A DNA stretch of 34,372 bases from contig JAAYAS010000272.1 of NCBI GenBank assembly GCA_012719255.1, positions 1-34,372 of the forward strand, in the 5' to 3' direction. The notes below the pieces were generated by a model, which was given only the letters and a program-made list of their open reading frames with translations, made no database searches and was not told the origin of the DNA. Positions 1 through 8,455 of the stretch are shown piece by piece; the stretch's first letter is position 1; every line of letters starts with the position of its first letter. The DNA comes from Microbacteriaceae bacterium. Its GTDB lineage: Bacteria; Actinomycetota; Actinomycetes; Actinomycetales; Microbacteriaceae. A program made the translations under genes and the position numbers.

Positions 1-2513
1 ACGGCCTGAAGCCCGTGCACCGCCGCATCGTCTACGCGATGTACGACGGTGGCTACCGCCCCGACCGTGGGTACAACAAGTGCTCGCGCGTCGTCGGTGA
101 CGTCATGGGGCAGTACCACCCGCACGGTGACTCGGCGATCTACGACGCCATGGTGCGCCTCGTCCAGCCGTGGTCGATGCGCTACCCGCTCGCGCTCGGC
201 CAGGGCAACTTCGGCTCGGCCGGCAACGACGGCGCCGCCGCGCCTCGGTACACCGAGACGAAGATGGCCCCGCTCGCCCTCGAGATGGTGCGGGACATCG
301 AAGAGGACACCGTCGACTTCATGGAGAACTACGACGGGCAGACCCAGGAGCCGACGGTGCTGCCCGCCCGGTTCCCGAACCTGCTCGTCAACGGCTCCGA
401 GGGCATCGCCGTCGGCATGGCCACGAAGATCCCGCCGCACAACCTCCGCGAGGTCGCCGAGGGCGCGCTCTGGGCGCTCGAGCACCCCGAGGCGAGCCGC
501 GAGGAGCTGCTCGAGGCGCTCATCGAGCGCATCCCCGGCCCCGACTTCCCGACCGGCGCGACGATCCTCGGCAACAAGGGCATCCAGGAGGCCTACCGCA
601 CCGGCCGCGGCTCGATCACGATGCGCGCGGTCGTCAACGTCGAGGAGATCGGCCACCGCACGGCGCTCGTCGTCACCGAGCTGCCCTACCAGGTGAACCC
701 CGACAACCTCGCGAACAAGATCGCCGAGCTCGTCAAGGACGGCAAGCTCCAGGGCATCGCCGACATCCGCGACGAGACCTCCGGCCACACCGGCCAGCGC
801 CTCGTGCTCGTGCTGAAGCGCGACGCCGTCGCGAAGGTCGTGCTGAACAACCTCTACAAGCACACGCAGCTGCAGGAGACGTTCGGCGCGAACATGCTCG
901 CGATCGTCGACGGCGCGCCCCGCACGCTCGCGCTCGACGGCTTCATCTCGGCCTGGGTCGCGCACCAGATCGAGGTCATCGTGCGCCGCACCGAGTACCG
1001 CCTCCGCAAGGCCGAGGAGGAGGTGCACATCCTGCGCGGCTACCTCAAGGCCCTCGACCTGCTCGACGAGGTGATCGCGCTCATCCGCGCCTCGCAGACC
1101 GTCGAGGACGCCCGCCAGGGCCTGATGGAGCTGCTCGACGTCGACGAAGTGCAGGCCTCGGCGATCCTCAACCTGCAGCTGCGCCGCCTCGCCGCCCTCG
1201 AGCGCCAGAAGATCATGGACGAGGCCGCCCGCCTCGAGGCCCTCATCGCCGACTACAAGGCGATCCTCGCCTCGCCCGAGCGGCAGCGCACCATCATCGC
1301 CGAGGAGCTCGGCGAGATCGTCCGCCGCTTCGGCGACGACCGCCGCACCGAGATCATCCGCGGCTTCGACGGGGGCGTGAGCGACGAGGACCTCATCCCC
1401 GTCGAGGAGATGGTCGTGACCGTCACCCGCGGCGGCTACATCAAGCGCACCCGCAGCGACAACTACCGCTCGCAGCACCGCGGCGGCAAGGGCGTCAAGG
1501 GCGCGCAGCTGCGCGCCGACGACGTGGTCGAGCACTTCTTCGTCACGACGACGCACCACTGGCTGCTGTTCTTCACGAACCTCGGCCGCGTCTACCGCGC
1601 GAAGTGCTACGAGCTGCTCGAGGCCGGCCGCGACTCGAAGGGGCAGCACATCGCGAACCTGCTGCCGCTGCAGCCCGGCGAGGAGGTCGCGCAGATCCTC
1701 GACCTCGAGAACTACGACGACCACGACTACCTCGTGCTCGCCACCCGCAACGGCCTCGTGAAGAAGACCGACCTCTCGCTCTACGACACGAACCGGGCCG
1801 CCGGCGTCATCGCGATCAAGCTCCGCGACGGCGACGAGCTCGTCTCGGCGATGGCGGTTCGCCACGGCGACCACATCTTCATGTTCTCGCACATGGGCCA
1901 GTCGCTGCACTTCGTCGCCGACGACGACCAGCTGCGCCCGATGGGCCGCGACACCTCGGGCGTGAAGGGCATGTCGTTCCGCGCCGGCGACCACCTCATC
2001 AACGCCGCCGTCGGCACCGACGAGAACCTCCACGTGTTCACCGTCACCGAGAACGGCTACGCGAAGCGCACCCCGGTCGGCGACTACCGCATCCAGGGCC
2101 GCGGCGGCCTCGGCATCAAGGTGATGAAGCAGTCGGACGACCGCGGCATCGTCGCCGGCGCCCTGCTCGTGCACGAGGACGACGAGGTGCTCGTCATCCT
2201 CGGCTCGGGCAAGGTCGTGCGCTCGGATGTGCGCGAGGTGCCGATCACCGGCCGCGACACCATGGGCGTCGTGTTCGCCCGCCCCGACCACGGCGATGCG
2301 GTCATCGGCGTCGCGCGCAACACCGAGCGCGAGCTCGGCGCCGACGAGGAGGCGGAGGCCGACGGCGCCGAGCCGGCGCCGGACGCCGCCGAGGCGGCGC
2401 GGACCGCGACGGACGAGGGCAAGGAGGACGCGGCCGAGGCGACCGTCGGCCCCGATTCCGACGACGCATCCGAGTCGATTGATGCAGCCGATGCCGCATC
2501 GGATGAGGGTTAG
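1..2513 (+). CDS. gyrA: DNA gyrase subunit A, 5'-truncated by the window edge
   Basis: Breakage-reunion subunit of DNA gyrase, which with GyrB introduces negative supercoils. The frame is open from base 3, beginning GLKPVHRR, so about 40-45 N-terminal residues lie outside the window; 836 residues are visible. The catalytic tyrosine is the TAC at 249-251, in the context RYTE. The quinolone-resistance region reads HPHGDSAIYD, with Ser at 132-134 (E. coli Ser83 equivalent) and Asp at 144-146 (Asp87 equivalent), so no classical resistance substitution is present there. The GyrA-box of the C-terminal DNA-wrapping domain is visible near 1470-1500 (QHRGGKG). The last 60 or so residues are an acidic Ala/Glu/Asp-rich tail. 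The TAG stop is at 2511-2513. Identity is certain; only the start is missing. Confidence 0.98.
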   Translation, partial: GLKPVHRRIVYAMYDGGYRPDRGYNKCSRVVGDVMGQYHPHGDSAIYDAMVRLVQPWSMRYPLALGQGNFGSAGNDGAAAPRYTETKMAPLALEMVRDIEEDTVDFMENYDGQTQEPTVLPARFPNLLVNGSEGIAVGMATKIPPHNLREVAEGALWALEHPEASREELLEALIERIPGPDFPTGATILGNKGIQEAYRTGRGSITMRAVVNVEEIGHRTALVVTELPYQVNPDNLANKIAELVKDGKLQGIADIRDETSGHTGQRLVLVLKRDAVAKVVLNNLYKHTQLQETFGANMLAIVDGAPRTLALDGFISAWVAHQIEVIVRRTEYRLRKAEEEVHILRGYLKALDLLDEVIALIRASQTVEDARQGLMELLDVDEVQASAILNLQLRRLAALERQKIMDEAARLEALIADYKAILASPERQRTIIAEELGEIVRRFGDDRRTEIIRGFDGGVSDEDLIPVEEMVVTVTRGGYIKRTRSDNYRSQHRGGKGVKGAQLRADDVVEHFFVTTTHHWLLFFTNLGRVYRAKCYELLEAGRDSKGQHIANLLPLQPGEEVAQILDLENYDDHDYLVLATRNGLVKKTDLSLYDTNRAAGVIAIKLRDGDELVSAMAVRHGDHIFMFSHMGQSLHFVADDDQLRPMGRDTSGVKGMSFRAGDHLINAAVGTDENLHVFTVTENGYAKRTPVGDYRIQGRGGLGIKVMKQSDDRGIVAGALLVHEDDEVLVILGSGKVVRSDVREVPITGRDTMGVVFARPDHGDAVIGVARNTERELGADEEAEADGAEPAPDAAEAARTATDEGKEDAAEATVGPDSDDASESIDAADAASDEG

Positions 2514-2516
2514 GAT
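2511..2516 (+). promoter_or_regulatory. Candidate -10 box for a leaderless DUF3566 transcript
   Basis: TAGGAT overlaps the gyrA stop codon and ends 8 bases before the DUF3566 ATG. That spacing would start the mRNA at or next to the ATG, and no Shine-Dalgarno sequence precedes the ATG. No convincing -35 box is seen, and the gene could simply be cotranscribed with gyrA. Confidence 0.35.
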
Positions 2517-2524
2517 CGGTACCC

Positions 2525-2932
2525 ATGACCTCAGTCGCCGACAAACTCGCGCAGAAGACCGAGCGTCGCACCGCCAAGAAGCAGGTGCGCCTCCGTCTGG
2601 TCCACATCGACTTCTGGTCGGTGGTCAAGCTCGCCCTGCTGATGGCGATCGCGATCGGCATCGCGATGGTGGTCGCGGCCGTGCTGCTCTGGATGGTCGT
2701 GCAGCAGACCGGCGTGATCGACTCGGTCGACGGCCTGCTCAACGACGTCACCGGCTCGAGCGGCGTGACCGTGTCGACGTTCGTGTCGTTCGAGGGCCTG
2801 CTCGTCTTCTCGGCGGTGTGCGCCGGCCTGCAGATCATCGTGACGACGGCCCTCGCGGCGATCGCCGCGTTCATCTACAACCTGTCGGTGCGCGTCACCG
2901 GCGGGCTCGTCTTCGGCTTCAGCAACACCTAG
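2525..2932 (+). CDS. DUF3566 transmembrane protein
   Basis: A 135-residue membrane protein of the DUF3566 family, whose members sit directly after gyrA in many actinobacteria (the Rv0007 position in Mycobacterium tuberculosis). The N-terminal 35 residues are basic and charged. One hydrophobic segment lies at about residues 38-60 (LALLMAIAIGIAMVVAAVLL) and a second at about 90-125, with a loop between them that starts near VQQTGVIDSVDG. The mycobacterial homologue is much longer because of a disordered N-terminal region that is largely absent here. The ATG is 11 bases after the gyrA stop and has no ribosome-binding site, so translation may be leaderless or coupled. The biochemical function is unknown; the location suggests a housekeeping envelope role, which is inference. 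Confidence 0.85.
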   Translation: MTSVADKLAQKTERRTAKKQVRLRLVHIDFWSVVKLALLMAIAIGIAMVVAAVLLWMVVQQTGVIDSVDGLLNDVTGSSGVTVSTFVSFEGLLVFSAVCAGLQIIVTTALAAIAAFIYNLSVRVTGGLVFGFSNT

Positions 2933-2954
2933 GCCGAACCGGCCCGATTCGGAG

Positions 2955-2985
2955 TTGGCGAGCAGCGCGGCCCTTGTGGTAGTGT
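2955..2985 (+). promoter_or_regulatory. Candidate promoter of the tRNA-Ile/tRNA-Ala pair
   Basis: TTGGCG at 2955-2960 and TAGTGT at 2980-2985 resemble sigma-70-type -35 and -10 boxes separated by 19 bases, slightly longer than ideal. They end 36 bases before tRNA-Ile. Confidence 0.4.
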
Positions 2986-3021
2986 TCTTGCTTGTGCCGA
3001 TCCGAATCGGGTCGTGACCAC

Positions 3022-3098
3022 GGGGCTATAGCTCAGGCGGTTAGAGCGCTTCGCTGATAACGAAGAGGTCCGAGGTTCAAGTCCTCGTAGCCCCACCA
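3022..3098 (+). tRNA. tRNA-Ile (anticodon GAT)
   Basis: A 77-base cloverleaf. The acceptor stem GGGGCTA pairs with TAGCCCC, the anticodon loop is CTGATAA with GAT central, and the T-arm is CGAGG-TTCAAGT-CCTCG. The 3' ACCA is encoded. It lies 11 bases before tRNA-Ala, so the two are probably cotranscribed. This pair after gyrA is conserved across actinobacteria. Confidence 0.97.
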
Positions 3099-3109
3099 TC
3101 TGCTCTCGA

Positions 3110-3185
3110 GGGGCCTTAGCTCAATTGGTAGAGCGCCTGCTTTGCAAGCAGGAGGTCGGGGGTTCGATTCCCCCAGGCTCCACCA
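3110..3185 (+). tRNA. tRNA-Ala (anticodon TGC)
   Basis: A 76-base cloverleaf. The acceptor GGGGCCT pairs with AGGCTCC with one G-T wobble. The anticodon stem CCTGC/GCAGG encloses TTTGCAA, giving TGC. The T-arm is GGGGG-TTCGATT-CCCCC and the 3' ACCA is encoded. No clear hairpin terminator is seen in the 25 bases before the convergent DUF2254 gene. Confidence 0.97.
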
Positions 3186-3210
3186 CCTGCGATGCGTCGC
3201 GAGACCGTCC

Positions 3211-4554
3211 TCACGCCCCCGCGGCGTCGCGCTTCGAGGTCTCGGCGACGAGCTCGCCGGCGATCCGCTCCCAGTGCCGCAGCCGCTCGCGGTGCTCGTC
3301 GCGGGCGACGGCGCCCGCATCCTGCAGCATCGCGATCACCTTGCGGGGCACCTGCAGGGTGCCGCCGGCGTAGTGGAGCACCTCCTCGAGCGCGAGGTCG
3401 ATGAGCTCGTCGACGCGCTGCGGCCGGTGCACGAGCCGCACGACGCCCTCGTGCGGCACCGAGTGGGGGAGGTCCTGCTGCTGCACGAGCGTGCGCAGCA
3501 CGCGGTGCAGCTCGTCGAGCACCTGCACGGCGGTGGTCGGATCGTTGATGCCCGACGAGAGCGCCCGCTCGGCGATGTCGACGAGCTTGCGGATGCCGAA
3601 GGCCGGGTCCTGCGTGAAGCGGCGGTCCTGCTCGACGACGACCGCGGCGCGCAGCGCGCGGCGCTCGGCGTCGTCGAGCTCGTCGGCGCCCGCATCCCGC
3701 CACACCCGCATCGCGGTCGCGCCCTCGACGACGAACTCGCCGACCGGCGGCACGACCTCGACGATCGCGTCGTGCTCGACGGCCCAGTCGAGCAGCCGCC
3801 GGTGGTCGACCTCGGTGACGTTGCCGTGCTGCTCGGCGAGCACCTCCTCGGCGCGCATGCCGGCCGGCGGCGAGAACCGGTCGGCGGGCGGGTCGTCGAG
3901 GTCGTCGAAGCGGGAGGGATGCGGGAAGTAGCGGTCGACCACGCGCATCGTCGTCTCGCCGAGGTGCGACACGATCGTCGTCACCTTGATCGAGTCGGTG
4001 ATGTGGTGGATGAACGCCATGAACAGCCCCACGCTCGCGAGCACGAGCAGGAACGCCACGGTCACCGAGATCTGCGGCACGAACGCGTCGATCCCGTCGG
4101 CGTCGCCCCGCACCGACCGGTGCACGGCGAGCGAGTAGACGAACGAGGCGGCGAACACGCCGAGCGTCGTCTGCGTGATGCGGCTCGCGAGGAAGTCGTC
4201 GAGCGCGCGCGGCGTGAACTGGCTGCTCGCGAGCTGGATGACGACCATCGTGATCGAGAAGACGAGGCCGGTCACCGAGATCATCGCGCCGGCGATGTTG
4301 CCGAGCAGGTCGCGCGCGCCGCTCGGACCGCCCTGGTAGAAGAGGTCGAGGTGCTGGTCGAACGAGCGGTCGAGCAGCGGCAGCACGAGGCCGAGCACCG
4401 CGGCGGCGGCGAGGATGCACGTGGGCAGCATCCAGAACGGCCGCCACAGCCGCTGCCAGCGCGACTCGCGCCGCACGCGCGGCAGCAGCTCGATGAGCGG
4501 ATCGTGCCGGTCGTCGGCGCCCGCGCCGTCGCGGTTCGTGTCGGTGGTGCTCAC
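3211..4554 (-). CDS. DUF2254 family integral membrane protein
   Basis: A 447-residue protein matching the DUF2254 pattern. A cytoplasmic N-terminus is followed by four hydrophobic segments at about residues 42-62, 85-112 (around MISVTGLVFSITMVVIQLASSQ), 128-145 and 163-190, and then a long soluble C-terminal half rich in charged residues. The family's hallmark SSQFTPRAL stretch follows the second segment. Family members are widespread in bacteria with no established function. The start is GTG at 4552-4554, with GGGAGAGG just upstream as ribosome-binding site. The gene converges on the tRNA pair and is followed upstream by two more minus-strand genes, but the 87-base gap to the SDR gene makes a shared operon uncertain. 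Confidence 0.85.
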   Translation of the reverse strand: MSTTDTNRDGAGADDRHDPLIELLPRVRRESRWQRLWRPFWMLPTCILAAAAVLGLVLPLLDRSFDQHLDLFYQGGPSGARDLLGNIAGAMISVTGLVFSITMVVIQLASSQFTPRALDDFLASRITQTTLGVFAASFVYSLAVHRSVRGDADGIDAFVPQISVTVAFLLVLASVGLFMAFIHHITDSIKVTTIVSHLGETTMRVVDRYFPHPSRFDDLDDPPADRFSPPAGMRAEEVLAEQHGNVTEVDHRRLLDWAVEHDAIVEVVPPVGEFVVEGATAMRVWRDAGADELDDAERRALRAAVVVEQDRRFTQDPAFGIRKLVDIAERALSSGINDPTTAVQVLDELHRVLRTLVQQQDLPHSVPHEGVVRLVHRPQRVDELIDLALEEVLHYAGGTLQVPRKVIAMLQDAGAVARDEHRERLRHWERIAGELVAETSKRDAAGA

Positions 4555-4641
4555 GCCTCTCCCGTCTCACGCCCTCCGGCCGGCGCCCCGAGCGCGGCGG
4601 CCTGCCGCGCACTCAGCCGGGCGCCGCGCGCTCATCGCCGC

Positions 4642-5463
4642 CTACACGAACGCATCCGGCGCGAGTTCGGCCTCGTCGACGCCGGGCGAGTACTTCGACA
4701 GGTCGGTGATCCCCGCCTCGCGCAGCACGTCCTCGCACAGCAGCGTGCGCCCGTCCATCGCGGCGGGGTCGCCGGTGAGCACGAGGTGCGCCGAGTCGGC
4801 GTAGACGTCGGGGGTGCGCGAGCGGCGGTAGAGCTCGTCGCCGCCGAGCACGTGCTGCACGGCGGCGGTGCGGATCGTCGTGCGCGGCCAGAGGCAGGCG
4901 GAGGGGATGCCCGTCTCGGCGCCGATCGCGAGGGTCGCGAGGGTCATGCCGTACTTCGCGAGCAGGTACGCCGGGAACGCCCCGAGCCAGCGGGGTTCGA
5001 GGTTCAGCGGCGGCGAGAGCGAGAGGATGCGCGCATCCGGCGACTCGAGCAGGTGCGGCAGCGCCGTGCGGGTGAGCAGGAACGTGCCGCGGGTGTTGAT
5101 CGAGTGCATGAGGTCGACGCGCTTCATGGGGATCGTCGCCGAGGCCCCGAGGTCGATCGCCGAGGCGTTGTTCACGACGATGTCGATGCCGCCGAACGCC
5201 TCGACGGTGCGCGCGACGGCCTCGCCGACGCTCGCCTCGTCGCGCACATCGCCGACGATCGGCAGGGCGCGGCCGCCCGCATCCTCGATCTCGGCGGCGG
5301 CCGTGAACACGGTGCCCTCGAGCTTCGGATGCGGGTCGGCCGTCTTCGCGAGCAGCGCGACGTTCGCGCCGTCGGCCGCGGCCCGCTTCGCGATCGCGAG
5401 GCCGATGCCGCGACTGCCGCCGGACATGAGGACGGTGCGGCCGGCGAGCGGTGCGCTGCCCAT
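4642..5463 (-). CDS. Short-chain dehydrogenase/reductase, HSDL2-like
   Basis: A 273-residue NAD(P)-dependent oxidoreductase of the classical SDR fold. The nucleotide-binding turn is SGGSRGIG at residues 14-21, the structural NNA motif is at 98-100, a candidate catalytic serine lies in ILSLSPP (residues 146-152), and the catalytic pair is Tyr166/Lys170 in YLLAK. The later stretch around LWPRTTIRTAAV resembles hydroxysteroid dehydrogenase-like protein 2, whose bacterial relatives are annotated as lipid or steroid oxidoreductases of unknown substrate. The ATG at 5461-5463 is the only start in reasonable register with the fold; no strong ribosome-binding site precedes it. The DUF937 gene ends 20 bases upstream on the same strand, so the two may be cotranscribed. 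The substrate cannot be read from the sequence. Confidence 0.85.
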   Translation of the reverse strand: MGSAPLAGRTVLMSGGSRGIGLAIAKRAAADGANVALLAKTADPHPKLEGTVFTAAAEIEDAGGRALPIVGDVRDEASVGEAVARTVEAFGGIDIVVNNASAIDLGASATIPMKRVDLMHSINTRGTFLLTRTALPHLLESPDARILSLSPPLNLEPRWLGAFPAYLLAKYGMTLATLAIGAETGIPSACLWPRTTIRTAAVQHVLGGDELYRRSRTPDVYADSAHLVLTGDPAAMDGRTLLCEDVLREAGITDLSKYSPGVDEAELAPDAFV

Positions 5464-5483
5464 GCGGAGTCCCGGCTCCCGGC

Positions 5484-6098
5484 CTAGCGGCGGCCGCCGC
5501 CGAGGAGGCCGCCGAGCCCGCCGAGCAGGTCGCCGAGGCCGCCGCCCTGGCCGCCGCCCCCGAGCAGCCCGCCGAGCAGGCCGCCGAGGTCGGGCTGGGT
5601 GACGCCGGTGTCGTCGCCGGTGCTGCCGGGCACGACCGACGCCTCGGCGGAGCGGTCGAACTCGGCCGGCTCCTCGGTGCGGTCGTGGTTCTTGCTCCCG
5701 AAGAACTTCGAGGCGATCCACGCCATCGCGATGGGCGCGAGCACCGGGATGAGCTTCTCGATGAGGCCCTTGTCGGCACCGCTCGCCGCGGCGAGCTTCT
5801 CGTTCACCGCACCCTCGTTGCTGCCGAAGATGTGGTGCGCGATCTTCGCGCCGTCCTCGGTGTCGATCTGCGCGGGGTCGACGTCGCCCGAGAGCAGCTG
5901 CGCGCGGCCGGCGTGCTGGCCGAGGGCCTGCTGCAGCGAGGCGGCGCCCTGCGGGTCCTGCGCGTTCGCCTGCAGGCCGCCGACGAGCGACGGCAGGATG
6001 CTCTCGATCGCCGAGCGGGCCTGCGCGGGCTCGGCGCCGACCTGGGCGGCGATGCGGTCGATGGGCAGCGAGTCGATCAGGGAGTTGAGTCCCGACAT
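5484..6098 (-). CDS. DUF937 (YidB-like) protein with glycine-rich tail
   Basis: A 204-residue protein. Residues 1 to about 140 match the DUF937 pattern, a helical repeat domain. There are two related modules, one starting MSGLNSLIDSLPIDRIAAQV and a second around GAKIAHHIFG..EKLAAASG, followed by a hydrophobic helix, LIPVLAPIAMAWIASKFFG. The last 45 residues are a GGLLGG-type low-complexity tail, typical of this family. The start ATG at 6096-6098 is chosen because GGAAGGAG lies 4 bases upstream; an in-frame ATG 60 bases further out lacks one. The function is unknown: DUF937 members are often annotated as YidB, but no mechanism is established. The gene is divergent from metQ. Confidence 0.8.
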   Translation of the reverse strand: MSGLNSLIDSLPIDRIAAQVGAEPAQARSAIESILPSLVGGLQANAQDPQGAASLQQALGQHAGRAQLLSGDVDPAQIDTEDGAKIAHHIFGSNEGAVNEKLAAASGADKGLIEKLIPVLAPIAMAWIASKFFGSKNHDRTEEPAEFDRSAEASVVPGSTGDDTGVTQPDLGGLLGGLLGGGGQGGGLGDLLGGLGGLLGGGRR

Positions 6099-6219
6099 GA
6101 TGCTCCTTCCGGTGGCCCGGGAGACGGGCGCGTGGAGCCATCGAACCAGGCGGATCATGTGGATTCGCCATGATCGGCGCGACTGCGATCGCTCTGTTAC
6201 GCCGCGTGAAAGCCCGAAT

Positions 6220-6247
6220 TTCCCAGCGTTCGTTCAGGAATTAGGCT
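6220..6247 (+). promoter_or_regulatory. Candidate metQ promoter
   Basis: TAGGCT at 6242-6247 is a plausible -10 box, and TTCCCA at 6220-6225 is a weak -35 box 16 bases upstream. Transcription from here would give a leader of about 40 bases. No S-adenosylmethionine riboswitch could be recognised in the 197-base DUF937-metQ gap. Confidence 0.35.
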
Positions 6248-6295
6248 GGGGGCGTCTCGGGTCGATCGGCCCGGAGCTGAGAAAGGACTTCCCCC

Positions 6296-7222
6296 ATGGC
6301 TCGCTTTAGCAAGTGGCTCGCCGCCGCAGGCGCTCTCGCGCTCGTCGCCGGGCTCTCGGCCTGCGCCGGCACCGGCGGCAACGGCACCGACTCGACCGAC
6401 GCCCCCGCCGCCGACGGCGACAAGTACGCCGGCGAGACCATCAAGGTCGGCGTCATCGGCGCCTCCGACGAGTACTGGACCACCTTCACCGAGGCGGCCG
6501 CCGCCGAGGGCATCGACGTCGAGCTCGTCGACTTCACCGACTACAACCAGCCGAATCCGGCCCTGTCGGCGGGCGAGCTGCACCTCAACCAGTTCCAGCA
6601 CGTCCTCTACCTCGCGCGCTACAACGTCGAGGCCGGCGACGACCTCACCCCGATCGGCTCGACCGCGATCTACCCGCTCGGCCTCTACTCGACCAAGCAC
6701 GACTCGGTCGACGCGATCCCCGAGGGCGCGACCATCGGCGTGCCGAACGACGTCACCAACCAGGCCCGCGCCCTGCTCGTGCTGCAGTCGGCCGGCCTCA
6801 TCTCGCTGAAGGACGGCGGCAGCGCCTTCTCGACGCTGCAGGACATCGACGAGGCCGCCTCGAAGGTGACCGTCAACGAGTACCAGGCCGACCTGCTCGC
6901 GAACTCGCTCGTCGACCTCGACGCCGCGATCATCAACAACGACTTCATCACCGACGCGGGCCTCACCGCCGAGGACGCCATCGCCGAGGACGACCCGGCC
7001 GACCCGGCCGCCCTCGCCTACGTGAACATCTGGGTCTCGAAGGCCGAGGACGCCGACAACCCGACGCTCCTCAAGCTCGTCGAGATCTACCAGACGAACG
7101 CCGACGTGCAGCAGGGCGTCGTCGACAACTCCGGCGGCACCGCCGAGATGCTCTCGGTGCCCGCGGGCGACCTGCAGGAGCAGCTCGCGGTCGTCGAGGA
7201 CGACGTCCGGGCGAACGGCTGA
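6296..7222 (+). CDS. metQ: Methionine ABC transporter substrate-binding lipoprotein
   Basis: A 308-residue NlpA/MetQ-family binding protein that captures methionine outside the membrane and delivers it to MetNI. A lipoprotein signal peptide occupies residues 1-22, with lipobox LSAC and the lipidated Cys23, then a Gly/Asp/Ala-rich linker to about residue 40. The mature domain starts with IKVGVIG. It shows family motifs VELVDFTDYNQPN, the HLNQFQH stretch and VPNDVTNQARALL. The ATG is preceded by AAAGGA at good distance. It is followed by a strong hairpin and then metN and metI, the usual complete importer in one direction. Substrate assignment rests on family and neighbours; related NlpA proteins bind D- or L-methionine and some bind other small ligands. 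Confidence 0.93.
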   Translation: MARFSKWLAAAGALALVAGLSACAGTGGNGTDSTDAPAADGDKYAGETIKVGVIGASDEYWTTFTEAAAAEGIDVELVDFTDYNQPNPALSAGELHLNQFQHVLYLARYNVEAGDDLTPIGSTAIYPLGLYSTKHDSVDAIPEGATIGVPNDVTNQARALLVLQSAGLISLKDGGSAFSTLQDIDEAASKVTVNEYQADLLANSLVDLDAAIINNDFITDAGLTAEDAIAEDDPADPAALAYVNIWVSKAEDADNPTLLKLVEIYQTNADVQQGVVDNSGGTAEMLSVPAGDLQEQLAVVEDDVRANG

Positions 7223-7255
7223 CCCACCCCGAATGGTCGACCGACCCCGCGGCAC

Positions 7256-7291
7256 GAGCGCGCATCCGAACCCCGGTTCGGATGCGCGCTC
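7256..7291 (+). terminator. 16-bp hairpin between metQ and metN
   Basis: GAGCGCGCATCCGAAC at 7256-7271 is the exact reverse complement of 7276-7291, with a 4-base loop. There is no T-tract after it. It could be a partial terminator or a 3' stem that stabilises the metQ part of the message, raising binding-protein level over the membrane parts, as in other importers. Confidence 0.7.
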
Positions 7292-7369
7292 GGCGCGTTC
7301 GGGCCGACCCGACCCCGCGCGGCGCGACGCCGCGCACCCCCAGCCGGCGCCGAGGAGAGGACGCGAGCG

Positions 7370-8455
7370 ATGGCGATGATCAGGATGCGCGACGTGGTGA
7401 AGGAGTACCCCGGCCGCGGCCGCGGCGCCGAGCCCATCCGCGCCGTCGACGGCGTGAGCCTCGACATCGAGGCCGGCAGCATCTACGGCGTGATCGGCTA
7501 CTCGGGCGCCGGCAAGTCGACGCTCGTGCGGCTCATCAACGCGCTCGAGCCGACCACCTCGGGCTCGATCGAGATCGACGGCGACGAGATCGTCGGCCTG
7601 CCCGAGTCGAAGCTGCGCGAGGTGCGCACCGAGATCGGCATGATCTTCCAGCAGTTCAACCTCTTCAACTCGCGCACCGTCGCCGGTAACGTCGCCTTCC
7701 CGCTGAGCATCGCGAAGACCGAGCGCGCCGAGCGCGACGCCCGCGTGCATGAGCTGCTCGACTTCGTCGGCCTCGGCGACCGCGCGCGGGCCTACCCCGA
7801 CCAGCTCTCGGGCGGGCAGAAGCAGCGCGTCGGCATCGCCCGCGCGCTGTCGACCTCGCCGAAGATCCTGCTCGCCGACGAGTCGACCTCGGCGCTCGAC
7901 CCGCAGACCACCTCCGACGTGCTCGACCTGCTGGCGCGGGTCAACGAGGAGCTCGGCATCACCATCGTCGTGATCACCCACGAGATGGAGGTGATCAAGC
8001 GCATCGCCACCCACGTCGCCGTCATGGAGCGGGGGCGCGTCGTCGAGCACGGCCCCGTCTACGACGTGTTCTCCGACCCGCAGCACGCGGCCACCCGGCG
8101 CTTCGTGTCGACGGTCATCCCCGCCGTGCCCGAGGGCCGCGAGCTCGAGGCGCTGCGCGAGCGGCACACCGGCGCGCTGATCACCGTCACCGTCACCGAC
8201 GAGGGCCGGGCCCAGCACGAGGTGCTCGGCCGGCTCGTGCGCGCGGGCGTCGACGCCCAGCTCGTGCACGGCGGGATGCACGAGCTCACCGGCCGCGCGT
8301 TCGGCCACCTCACCTTCGCGCTCCACGGCGAGCCCGACGCCGAGCGCGCCGCCATCGAGTCGGTGCGCGAGATCGCCGAGGTCGTCGAGCTGCCCGCGAC
8401 CGTCGGGGCCGCGACCGCCGCCCCGACCGCCGACGCCGAGGGAGGTGCGGCCTGA
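7370..8455 (+). CDS. metN: Methionine ABC transporter ATP-binding protein
   Basis: A 361-residue ATPase that powers methionine import with MetI. Walker A is GYSGAGKST at residues 43-51, the Q-loop region is IFQQFNLF, the ABC signature is LSGGQKQR, Walker B ends in LLADESTSALD, and the switch histidine lies in VVITHEM. After the ATPase (about residue 250) comes a C-terminal NIL-type domain at roughly residues 270-345, which in characterised MetN proteins binds methionine and inhibits transport when the cell is replete. An Ala/Thr-rich tail ends the protein. The ATG at 7370 has GAGGAGAGG upstream; a second ATG six bases later is possible. The stop overlaps the metI start by one base. Confidence 0.95.
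   Translation: MAMIRMRDVVKEYPGRGRGAEPIRAVDGVSLDIEAGSIYGVIGYSGAGKSTLVRLINALEPTTSGSIEIDGDEIVGLPESKLREVRTEIGMIFQQFNLFNSRTVAGNVAFPLSIAKTERAERDARVHELLDFVGLGDRARAYPDQLSGGQKQRVGIARALSTSPKILLADESTSALDPQTTSDVLDLLARVNEELGITIVVITHEMEVIKRIATHVAVMERGRVVEHGPVYDVFSDPQHAATRRFVSTVIPAVPEGRELEALRERHTGALITVTVTDEGRAQHEVLGRLVRAGVDAQLVHGGMHELTGRAFGHLTFALHGEPDAERAAIESVREIAEVVELPATVGAATAAPTADAEGGAA

Noticed and set aside
132..146. Fluoroquinolone-resistance substitution in GyrA
   Set aside because: The positions equivalent to E. coli Ser83 and Asp87 are Ser and Asp, the susceptible-type residues.
3022..3210. Integration site (att) at the tRNA-Ile/tRNA-Ala pair
   Set aside because: No duplicate of a tRNA 3' end and no integrase gene are present in the window.
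4642..6171. Single 509-codon frame that would fuse DUF937 DNA with the SDR
   Set aside because: The upstream two thirds is a shifted, low-complexity reading of the DUF937 gene. The SDR fold starts at 5463, and DUF937 has its own strong ribosome-binding site.
6099..6295. SAM riboswitch upstream of metQ
   Set aside because: None of the conserved core helices or junction sequences of known SAM riboswitch classes could be recognised; only a candidate promoter and a ribosome-binding site are visible.
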